This document shows, one piece after another, positions 8,494-15,631 of a DNA stretch of 64,000 nt. Both the position numbers and the translations under genes were made by a program. Numbering within the stretch: position 1 is the first letter of the stretch; the number at the start of each line of letters is the position of its first letter. The notes below the pieces were generated by a model. It was not told the origin of the DNA and ran no database searches. It saw only the letters and a list, made by a program, of their open reading frames with translations. Source of the DNA: Bacteroidales bacterium (lineage in GTDB: Bacteria > Bacteroidota > Bacteroidia > Bacteroidales > JAFGXI01); NCBI GenBank assembly GCA_016936665.1, contig JAFGXI010000008.1:62001-126000 (forward strand), given 5' to 3'.

Positions 8494-9294
8494 TTAGAAT
8501 TTTTCTACATGGACTTGACCATCTTCTTTTTTGGAATGTTCTTTAAAACCATCCTTTTCTAAAAGTTCGGTCATCGTGTTAGTCATGTTAGGGTTACCGC
8601 ATAAAAACACATGTGTATTTTCAGCTGTTGGTTTAAATCCCCATTTTTTCTCAACAACTTGATCTTTCCAAATATCTTGAATAAATCTCACATCGCCATT
8701 CCAGCCAGCAGGCTCTTTTTCGGGAACTGTAATCGTTGGATAATAATAAAAATTATCGAACATTGTCTCTAACAAATGTAGTTCAGATGAATATCCTAAA
8801 TCCCACGAATTGGATGCTCCATGAATAACCATGACCCTTCCTTTTCGCGACAAAGCATTCGATCGTAACATGCTCATATAAGGAGCAACGCCTGTTCCTG
8901 TAGCTATAAGTACAACGTTTTGGCTTTCTTCAACTTCATCGAGCGTAAACATTCCAACGGCTTTCTTTCCCATCCAAATTTTATCGCCAATTTCTAAAGC
9001 AAAAATTCTAGGAGTTAATGAGCCAGAATGTACTAAGGTGATATAAAACTCAACATAATCTTGTGTAGATGATGAAGCAATTGAATACGCTCTTTTGATT
9101 AATTTATCAGGCTCTTGTTCCTTAAACTCATCTGTAGCATTATCACACTTTGGAGCTGAACCAAACAAGCCTAATGCAACAAATTGTCCCGCTTTGTATA
9201 CTGGTAATTCCCATCCTACAGGCTTCACTCGAATAATTTTCATAATCGGAGAAACCTGAATAATATTAGTTACTATACAATTTAAATCTTCCAT
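8494..9294 (-). CDS. fpr: Ferredoxin-NADP+ reductase (Fpr type)
   Basis: This 266-residue flavoprotein has the two-domain ferredoxin reductase fold. The FAD-binding motif is RAYSIASS (about residues 88-95), the NADP-binding loop is ATGTGVAPYMSMLR (about 151-164), and a late motif FLCGNPNMT matches the nicotinamide side. An acid/Cys-containing insertion of about 15 residues sits just before the FAD motif. It would exchange electrons between NADP(H) and ferredoxin or flavodoxin in the cytoplasm. It follows the dihydroorotate-dehydrogenase-like gene by 16 bp and ends at its own terminator. Its position beside a ferredoxin-type membrane complex suggests it helps balance ferredoxin and NADPH pools; that link is an inference. 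Confidence 0.88.
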   Translation of the reverse strand: MEDLNCIVTNIIQVSPIMKIIRVKPVGWELPVYKAGQFVALGLFGSAPKCDNATDEFKEQEPDKLIKRAYSIASSSTQDYVEFYITLVHSGSLTPRIFALEIGDKIWMGKKAVGMFTLDEVEESQNVVLIATGTGVAPYMSMLRSNALSRKGRVMVIHGASNSWDLGYSSELHLLETMFDNFYYYPTITVPEKEPAGWNGDVRFIQDIWKDQVVEKKWGFKPTAENTHVFLCGNPNMTNTMTELLEKDGFKEHSKKEDGQVHVEKF

Positions 9295-9310
9295 TGGTAT
9301 TTTTTAAGCG

Positions 9311-10291
9311 TTATTCTATGCCTCCAAAGTATTTCATAAACTGAACACGCTCAAATGCTACAGCATTATGTACGTTTTTATAGCTTACGAGTCCTCTAAA
9401 GTCTTCAATTGATTTCTTATTTTGTTTTTTCATCCACTCTTGAACATCGTCTAACATGGTTTTCACAAAAGAAGACCCATGTTTATAAATAGCCGACACA
9501 ACTTGAACTGTTTGAGCGCCTGCTAACAATTGTTTTATCACATCCTCACCCGAGTGAACTCCTGTTGTTGCAGAAATCGGAGTTTCGATTTGGTTGGAAA
9601 GTATTGCAACCCAACGCAAAGAAGCAGCGAGATCTCCCTCGGTACTAAAAACGCCGGAAGAGGTTATCTTCATTGTGTTAATGTCAATATCCGGGTTATA
9701 ATATCGGTTGAATAAAACGAAAGCATCTACATTCTTAGTCCAGCTAAGTGTTTTAATCAAGTTTAATAAGCCTGCAGAATAATGGCTCATTTTAAGAGCT
9801 ACTGGGATTTTTACCACTTTTTTAACCTGTTCAGCAATGGTAAAATATACTTTCTCGTTTTCTGCAGAAGTTTTTTCAGAATCTGAAGGCAACAACGACA
9901 CATTCAATTCGATAGCATCAGCACCTGCATTTTCCATTTTTTTCGCAAACTCTAACCATTGACCGGTTGTTACGCAATTTAAGCTGGCGATAATCGGAAT
10001 TTTAGTTTCTTTTTTGCAATCTTCTATTAGCTTCAGATATGCGTTGATAGTGTTATCTTTTGCATACGATTTAATATAATCAATAGCTTCCGGGTAATCG
10101 TAGTCGTTTTGCTTTCCGGCAGCATCAGCTTCAAAATGTATTTGCTCTTCGAACAACGACTTTAAAACTACAGCTCCGGCTCCAAAGCTTTCTAGTTCTT
10201 TTACTTTTTCAACGGAATTGGTTAAACCTGAACTTCCTACAATGATTGGCGATTTCAGATCTAAGCCCATATATTTCACAGATAAATCCAT
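9311..10291 (-). CDS. Dihydroorotate dehydrogenase-like flavoprotein
   Basis: This 326-residue TIM-barrel protein belongs to the class 1 dihydroorotate dehydrogenase/PreA superfamily. Conserved parts are the N-terminal GLDLKSPIIVGSSG strand, ASLNCVTTGQW, the FMN-contacting lysine in ALKMSHY, and the C-terminal phosphate site ATTGVHSGED. The segment that holds the catalytic base in true enzymes (NVSCPN in class 1) reads NVSLLP here, so the base is missing. It is probably not a pyrimidine enzyme. It lies just upstream of fpr in the same unit. I chose the ATG at 10291 over an upstream one at 10318, because a TAnnTTTG element at 10316-10323 would start transcription between them. The substrate is unknown. 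Confidence 0.75.
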   Translation of the reverse strand: MDLSVKYMGLDLKSPIIVGSSGLTNSVEKVKELESFGAGAVVLKSLFEEQIHFEADAAGKQNDYDYPEAIDYIKSYAKDNTINAYLKLIEDCKKETKIPIIASLNCVTTGQWLEFAKKMENAGADAIELNVSLLPSDSEKTSAENEKVYFTIAEQVKKVVKIPVALKMSHYSAGLLNLIKTLSWTKNVDAFVLFNRYYNPDIDINTMKITSSGVFSTEGDLAASLRWVAILSNQIETPISATTGVHSGEDVIKQLLAGAQTVQVVSAIYKHGSSFVKTMLDDVQEWMKKQNKKSIEDFRGLVSYKNVHNAVAFERVQFMKYFGGIE

Positions 10292-10315
10292 GTTCTTGTG
10301 CTTTAAAATTTGTCT

Positions 10316-10323
10316 CAAAATTA
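10316..10323 (-). promoter_or_regulatory. Candidate -7 element for the dhod-like/fpr unit
   Basis: The minus-strand sequence TAATTTTG matches TAnnTTTG. Transcription would start near 10309, about 18 nt before the ATG at 10291. No TTG at standard spacing was found, so this is tentative. Confidence 0.3.
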
Positions 10324-10390
10324 TCTAATTTTTTCCTTTATCATTTCAATTTAATTAAAAGAATTGCTTATAAAGAATCTTTTTAAACAA

Positions 10391-10425
10391 CATAAAAAAA
10401 AGCCCTTTCAAATATTGAAAAGGCT
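10391..10425 (-). terminator. Terminator of the Mbx-like operon
   Basis: On the minus strand an 11 bp stem with one mismatch (10415-10425 with 10401-10411) is followed by an uninterrupted run of T residues (10394-10400). It lies 25 bp past the stop of the NuoI-GltD fusion and separates the complex operon from the dhod-like/fpr unit. Confidence 0.8.
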
Positions 10426-10449
10426 CGTTATAAATTGATATTCTAAAGT

Positions 10450-12267
10450 TTATTTACTTAAAAATTCGTGAATCGATTTAACGGCAATGAAACCATCGGC
10501 AATAGCTGAAATTGCATCGGCTGTTCTGTTAACCGCATCTCCTCCAGCAAACACCTTCGGATCGTCGGTCTGGCGTGCTTTATTGGTTAACATTCTTCCT
10601 CTATCTACTTTAATTTTATCTTGATAGGAAGTTGGTAACCAGCTATAGTCAGCCTCTTGTCCGATAGCTCCAATAATGGTATCGCATTCTAAAATAGTTT
10701 CTGAACCTTCTATTGCCACCGGTCTAGGTCTACCGCCATCGGCATCTGAAACCATTTCGGCTTTAAGGTATTCAATACCAATCACTTTATTATTTTCATC
10801 TTTGATAACACGCGTAGGAATAGTTTGTATTGCAATGTGAACACCTTCGTGTTCAGCTGCTTCAATTTCTTCCCAATCGGCAGGCATATCTTCAACTCTT
10901 CTTCGATAAAGAATGGTTACTTCAGCTCCATATCGGCGAGAAACTCGCGCGCCATCAATCGCCACATTACCCCCACCAATTACAGCGACTTTTTTACCTA
11001 CGTCGTAATTATCGCCACGGTTGATAATATCTAGATATTCGACTGCCGCAATCGATCCTTTAGCTTCTTCGCCTTCTATACCGAGTGTCCATGCTTTTTG
11101 GAAACCAATACCAACAAAGATTGCATCGGAATTGTCATAAATTTCGTCGAACATAATGTCTTTTCCAACTTCTGTATTGAAATTGATTTTAACACCCATG
11201 GCTTGCATGTAGCCAATTTGTTTATCTAAACTGCTTTCCGGTAAGCGATACTTAGGAATTCCGTACATCACCATACCTCCTCCTTTGGCTTTAGCCTCGT
11301 ATATCGTTACATCGTAACCTTTAAGTGCTAAATAATAGCCTGCTGTTAAACCTGATGGCCCAGCTCCAATAATGCTAATTTTTTTGCCATTGGGTTCTGC
11401 TACTTCGTGATTGATAATTTCTTTCATCAACTCAATGGTTGGTGCTGTTTCGGTTGCATATCGTTTTAGCCAACGAATGGCCACAGCGCCTTTATCGTTC
11501 GGATCGTTTTCGACACCTCTATGAGTCAATGCACACACTTCTTCGCAACGGCGTGTACAAACCTTTCCACACATTTCGGGAAGTGGGTTATTGTCGTAAA
11601 TAATTTTTAATGCGTCGTCATCGTTAGCTTTTGCAATGGCATTGATATATTCGGGAATATGCATGTGATCCGGACAAACTTCGGTACATAAACCACAAGA
11701 AATACAACGTGCTGCTTCTTTTCGAGCTTCTTCTTCTGTGTATCCTAAAACAACTTCGTCGAAAGTTAAAATTCTTTCTTTACTATCCATCTCTTTCATT
11801 GGCACACGCACGTAGTCGGAAAGCGAACCACTGGTAGTACTAACAAATGAAAGTCTGTTATTTTCTTCAGCTTTAGGATTATCTATACCGGGAATCCATA
11901 AAAAATCTGAGCTTTTTTCTGATACAAAAATGTAATCTTTAGTCAAGCTTAAAGAACCTGTAGGACAAACCTCTACACAAAGTGCACACCAACAACAACG
12001 TCCATTGTCGACTCTTGGTCTTAATCCGCTATCGCCTTGTTTGCCTTCGATGTTTTCCAATTGAATCATATCAATCGCAGCATTTTGACAAATTGTAGAG
12101 CAATTACCACAACCTATACAAGCGACTAAATCGTTATAATGCAAACCTCTATATCGGTCTGCAGCATCGCGATTAAGATCATCAAATTTAATCGTATGTG
12201 GATTTTTACCAAGTTGCTTAACAGCTCCCAGTGGTTGTAATAATCCTTTTAAATCGAAAAAACTCAT
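10450..12267 (-). CDS. NuoI/MbxN-like ferredoxin module fused to GltD/NfnB-like NAD(P)H oxidoreductase
   Basis: This 605-residue protein combines two families. Residues 1-115 look like the NuoI/MbxN subunit: a helix and the DRYRGLHYND segment precede two [4Fe-4S] motifs (C50, C53, C56, C60 and C91, C94, C97, C101). Residues about 165-605 look like the small subunit of glutamate synthase and NfnB. Their N-terminal domain carries further clusters (C188, C191, C194, C198 and C233, C237, C241, C245), followed by the FAD site GAGPSG (301-306), a second Rossmann motif IGGGNVA (about 434) and the closing GGDAVN motif. It is the last gene of the complex operon, where archaeal Mbx operons place mbxN. 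The predicted role is to pass electrons between NAD(P)H or ferredoxin and the membrane complex. No GltB partner is present. Confidence 0.88.
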   Translation of the reverse strand: MSFFDLKGLLQPLGAVKQLGKNPHTIKFDDLNRDAADRYRGLHYNDLVACIGCGNCSTICQNAAIDMIQLENIEGKQGDSGLRPRVDNGRCCWCALCVEVCPTGSLSLTKDYIFVSEKSSDFLWIPGIDNPKAEENNRLSFVSTTSGSLSDYVRVPMKEMDSKERILTFDEVVLGYTEEEARKEAARCISCGLCTEVCPDHMHIPEYINAIAKANDDDALKIIYDNNPLPEMCGKVCTRRCEEVCALTHRGVENDPNDKGAVAIRWLKRYATETAPTIELMKEIINHEVAEPNGKKISIIGAGPSGLTAGYYLALKGYDVTIYEAKAKGGGMVMYGIPKYRLPESSLDKQIGYMQAMGVKINFNTEVGKDIMFDEIYDNSDAIFVGIGFQKAWTLGIEGEEAKGSIAAVEYLDIINRGDNYDVGKKVAVIGGGNVAIDGARVSRRYGAEVTILYRRRVEDMPADWEEIEAAEHEGVHIAIQTIPTRVIKDENNKVIGIEYLKAEMVSDADGGRPRPVAIEGSETILECDTIIGAIGQEADYSWLPTSYQDKIKVDRGRMLTNKARQTDDPKVFAGGDAVNRTADAISAIADGFIAVKSIHEFLSK

Positions 12268-12431
12268 ATTTTATAATTATTTATTATCGATGATTTTTAT
12301 TGACTTACCTTTGTTTTCTCTAATCGGTGTACATTTATAAAACCTCATCAATTTTTTAATTTTTTATTTATTTCGCTCGATATCTGTACCTTAAGTTCAA
12401 TATATCTTTTATATAAATATATTCACAAATA

Positions 12432-13538
12432 CTATCGTTCAATTTCCGGAGGACAAACTCCCATGCTATTCAAGATGAATGAAACATCTGCAATATTTTG
12501 TCCTACAAGAATTTTTTCGGTAACAGTAACGCCATTGGTATACGCTGCTCCTTTAACGTGCACTCTTCGTGGATATTCCGATCCGTCGCTAACAACATAG
12601 AACCCAACTTCTCCCCTTACACTTTCTGTCTTAGCCCATGCTTCACCTGCAGGTATTTTCCATTTCATTGGGTTAGGAACTTTGTTGTAAACTTCGCCTT
12701 CGGGCATTTTATCTAACATTTGACGAATAATGCTTATGGACTGGCGTGCTTCAATTCGACGGACTTGAGCTCTTGCCCAAATATCGCCTCCTTCGAAAGT
12801 AGGTACGATAAAATCAGCTTTATCATATGCTTCGTATGGTTCATCGATACGAACGTCGGCTTTTATTCCACAACCTCTCAATGGTGCGCCTACAACGCCC
12901 CATTCTATGGCTTTGTCGGAAGGAATAATTCCGACACCTTGCGCTCTTTTTTGAAAAATTACATTGTCGAATAACAATTTATCGTACTCGTCTAAACGTT
13001 TTTCGATGTAATCCATTGTTTTAAGAGCTTTATCTTTAAAGCCTTTTGGCAAATCTCTTCTCACACCACCCGGCCAAATATACATATGGTAAATACGACC
13101 TCCCGTTAAATCTTCGAAAAGATCTAACAAATAGTTTCTATCTCCAACAGACCATTGCCCTAAAGTGTATAAGCCTGATGAGCCGGATTGCCCTCCATAC
13201 CACAGCATAAAAGACTGTAAACGTGCCATTTCCATCACCATCGTACGAATGTACTTTGCTCTTTCGGGCACTTCTCGTCCTTCAATTTCTTCAACGGCTC
13301 TAGCATAAGTTAGCTCCATCGGATCGGGTTCTGGAACGCAGAAACGACAAAGAATAGTGAAAGATTGTAACCAGTTTCTTCTTTCAATTAACTTTTCAAA
13401 AGCACGATGTAAATACCCAACATGCACCGATGCATTAGTAATTGTATCGCCTTGCACTTTCACTTTGACCATCATATTCCCGGTTATACCAGGGTGCTGT
13501 GGCCCTATATATAAGGTGGTTTCTTTTTCTCTTGCCAT
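12432..13538 (-). CDS. NuoD/MbxL-like large subunit, without NiFe or quinone ligands
   Basis: This 368-residue protein is homologous to complex I subunit NuoD and to group 4 hydrogenase large subunits. The family opening GPQHPGITG and the HVGYLHRAFEKL helix are clear. An N-terminal CxxC remains (C64 and C67, LCRFCVP), but the C-terminal CxxC of hydrogenases is reduced to a single C362 in GVCPPEIER, so a NiFe site cannot be built in the usual way. The quinone-binding His of NuoD (second His of the GPQHPxxHG motif) is Thr, and the Asp-Tyr of the quinone pocket is replaced by Phe-Cys. This pattern resembles archaeal Mbx/Mbs subunits. The gene sits between the NuoC-like gene and the ferredoxin fusion. 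The electron acceptor is not known. Confidence 0.88.
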   Translation of the reverse strand: MAREKETTLYIGPQHPGITGNMMVKVKVQGDTITNASVHVGYLHRAFEKLIERRNWLQSFTILCRFCVPEPDPMELTYARAVEEIEGREVPERAKYIRTMVMEMARLQSFMLWYGGQSGSSGLYTLGQWSVGDRNYLLDLFEDLTGGRIYHMYIWPGGVRRDLPKGFKDKALKTMDYIEKRLDEYDKLLFDNVIFQKRAQGVGIIPSDKAIEWGVVGAPLRGCGIKADVRIDEPYEAYDKADFIVPTFEGGDIWARAQVRRIEARQSISIIRQMLDKMPEGEVYNKVPNPMKWKIPAGEAWAKTESVRGEVGFYVVSDGSEYPRRVHVKGAAYTNGVTVTEKILVGQNIADVSFILNSMGVCPPEIER

Positions 13539-14104
13539 CAGTCTCTCGAATATTTTTTTGCAAACTCTGGAATTTCTTCTCCACTACGCTTGGTAATGGT
13601 TTCTCTTACATCTTGAGCATCTTCTCTGCCCGGTTGAGCAAAGAAAGTTTTTTCAGCATACACATCGGTTTTGAAATCGCGACGCATTGGAGGCATTTCA
13701 TCCCAATCTTCTAAGATAAATTCTTGATCTCCTACTAAGCCGGGGAATTCGATACCGTACATTTCTCTTAACTCGCGTTCGTAGGTATTGGCTTGATCCC
13801 AGATATCATCGATATTAGGCATGATAGCAGGATCTCTATCTATTTTTGTTTTAACAAATAAAGTAAGTTTGTCGGTGTGTGAGAAGACCGTATAAACTAA
13901 CTGAAATTTTCCTTCTTCCAACCAATCGATACAAGTGATATGATTTAGATGTTTGTATCCTAATTGTGTTTTAACCATCAACAGAATTGCCGGAACCATT
14001 TCTTTATGGTCCCAAATTTCTACACGTCTGTTTCGGATCACTTTGCCTTCGACTTGAAAAGCCGATTTCAAGATTTCGAGTAATTTTTGCTCTTTTTCTA
14101 ACAT
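13538..14104 (-). CDS. NuoC/MbxK-like 30-kDa subunit
   Basis: This 188-residue protein matches the complex I 30-kDa subunit family. The signature ERELREMYGIEFPG (about residues 109-122) and the following DEMPPMRRDF stretch are the family hallmark. It has no cofactor of its own and scaffolds the NuoB- and NuoD-like subunits in the peripheral arm. The C-terminal 30 residues extend beyond the signature and are rich in Glu and Arg. The gene overlaps the start of the NuoD-like gene by one base and follows the NuoB-like gene by 18 bp, matching the J-K-L order of Mbx operons. Confidence 0.88.
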   Translation of the reverse strand: MLEKEQKLLEILKSAFQVEGKVIRNRRVEIWDHKEMVPAILLMVKTQLGYKHLNHITCIDWLEEGKFQLVYTVFSHTDKLTLFVKTKIDRDPAIMPNIDDIWDQANTYERELREMYGIEFPGLVGDQEFILEDWDEMPPMRRDFKTDVYAEKTFFAQPGREDAQDVRETITKRSGEEIPEFAKKYSRD

Positions 14105-14122
14105 AATTCTTCGGCTCTTAGT

Positions 14123-14668
14123 TTACCAATTATAGTCGGGCATACGCCAATTTTTAATCACTCTATGTTGATTGGCTCTATACCATTCTAAATTTTCTTT
14201 ATATCGGGTTCCATTATCGGCTTCGCCTCTTGCTATTTTATCTTGCAACTGCTGGAATCCTGCAATCACAGCTTCCGGACGAGGCATACAACCATTTATG
14301 TATACATCGACAGGAATGTATTTTTCCAAAACATTGATGGTGTTGTATGAGTCATAATACATCCCACCATTAATAGTACAAGAACCAAAAGCTATAACAT
14401 ATTTTGGGTCTTGCATTTGTTCGTAAACACGAATTACACGTTTCAATGTTTTTGTAGCTAAATAGCCTGTTATAAGAAGAACGTCTGCTTGTCGTGGTGT
14501 TGCTGCGCCACGAATTCCTAGTCGTTCAGCATCATATCTTGAAGTTAATGTTGCCGGTATTTCAATCGCTCCACAACCGGTACCATAAGCCATAATAAAC
14601 AGTGAGTGTTTCCTAGACCAGTTTTTAATGTACTCGGCAATGGTTTGCGAATTTCTTTTATTTTCCAT
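14123..14668 (-). CDS. NuoB/MbxJ-like small subunit with three cluster cysteines
   Basis: This 181-residue protein belongs to the NuoB/hydrogenase small-subunit family, which holds the [4Fe-4S] cluster nearest the active site. Cysteines visible at the family positions are C32 (GTGCGAIEIP), C97 (GSCTINGG) and C127 (NGCMPRPE). The tandem Cys-Cys of NuoB reads Cys-Gly here, so the fourth ligand is not obvious. I chose the ATG at 14668, preceded by a purine-rich GAAAGAGAT stretch; an in-frame upstream TTG at 14692 is less likely. It lies between the NuoH-like and NuoC-like genes. It should act in the cytoplasmic arm of the complex. Confidence 0.87.
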   Translation of the reverse strand: MENKRNSQTIAEYIKNWSRKHSLFIMAYGTGCGAIEIPATLTSRYDAERLGIRGAATPRQADVLLITGYLATKTLKRVIRVYEQMQDPKYVIAFGSCTINGGMYYDSYNTINVLEKYIPVDVYINGCMPRPEAVIAGFQQLQDKIARGEADNGTRYKENLEWYRANQHRVIKNWRMPDYNW

Positions 14669-14703
14669 ATCTCTTTCTGAAGTAAAAGTCAAAAAAAATT
14701 AAA

Positions 14704-15627
14704 CTACCAAACGGCTATTATTACGCCTAAAATGCCTAAAGCAGTTGGCCATCCCCAAAAGTATCTGATAGCTTGTTCGGTTCTATATCGAGGGCTAACC
14801 CATCCATAAAATACAGGAACCATATATAATGCGAATGTTTTAATCAATAATTCGGGTATTGAATAAGCTCCGCCCATAAATAAATCGACATAAAGCGTAA
14901 GTTTGATAAAAGCGAAGATTGAACCACCGGTCATCATTACTCCTAAATACTTACCTCCAAATTCCGATACAGGACCTGATGCTAACTCTGCAGGAGCACC
15001 AACAATGTCGAAAGGTGAATAACGGAACATTCCTAAACTTGCAAATAATGCGGCCAAGAATGAAAATGGATTAGAAAACATCATCCAAACTCCAGATTGA
15101 TCTTGAATGGCCATTATGTCTTGAATAGAGGTTGTTTTGTATTGTACCATCAAAGCCACTAATGCCAAGACAAACGGGATTTCGAATCCTACCATTTGAC
15201 TTAAACCCCTGGTTACGCCAATAGCAGAGTTAGGATTACCGGTTTGTCCTGCACCCAATGCCATACCTAACGAACCAAACACCATCATGTAAAGTAGGAA
15301 AATTAAATCACCATGAAATGTTAAGTTTGGAAACCATGTGCTATACCATGTTGAATTTGGATGAAGCACCGGAATAAACATCAAAACAGTCATCGCGGCA
15401 GTAATTATCCACATTGGAGCAAAGTGCCCCATCACACCATGATAGATATTTGTTTTTTTACTTTGTAATTTAACCAAGTCAATAAAGTTTTGCCAAATGG
15501 TTGGCCCGACTCTATTTTGAACTCTGGCTGTTAATTTTCTGGTGATTCCACCATAAGTCATGCCTACGGCAAAAGCCATGATGGTTGTTAAAAGCGCACC
15601 TAATATTTTTAAGCCTATACCTTCCAT
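14704..15627 (-). CDS. NuoH/MbxM-like membrane subunit
   Basis: This 307-residue membrane protein has about eight hydrophobic segments and the NuoH hallmarks: an N-terminal RVQNRVGPTIWQ loop, an acidic-rich loop FEIPFVLALVAL, and the PFDIVGAPAELASGPVSEFGG motif that contacts the peripheral arm. NuoH joins the peripheral arm to the ion-pumping modules. The ATG at 15627 follows the stop of the antiporter-like gene by 4 bp; an earlier in-frame TTG at 15654 would overlap that gene and is rejected. The family signature is close to intact, as expected for a working complex. Confidence 0.9.
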   Translation of the reverse strand: MEGIGLKILGALLTTIMAFAVGMTYGGITRKLTARVQNRVGPTIWQNFIDLVKLQSKKTNIYHGVMGHFAPMWIITAAMTVLMFIPVLHPNSTWYSTWFPNLTFHGDLIFLLYMMVFGSLGMALGAGQTGNPNSAIGVTRGLSQMVGFEIPFVLALVALMVQYKTTSIQDIMAIQDQSGVWMMFSNPFSFLAALFASLGMFRYSPFDIVGAPAELASGPVSEFGGKYLGVMMTGGSIFAFIKLTLYVDLFMGGAYSIPELLIKTFALYMVPVFYGWVSPRYRTEQAIRYFWGWPTALGILGVIIAVW

Positions 15628-15631
15628 TCTG

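Noticed and set aside
9311..10291. Dihydroorotate dehydrogenase PyrD
   Set aside because: The catalytic base motif is altered, and the gene has no pyrimidine neighbours.
10450..12267. Glutamate synthase small subunit (GltD)
   Set aside because: No GltB gene is nearby, and the N-terminus is a NuoI-like ferredoxin module in a complex operon.
12432..13538. NiFe hydrogenase large subunit
   Set aside because: The C-terminal CxxC motif is missing, so the metal site cannot form in the known way.
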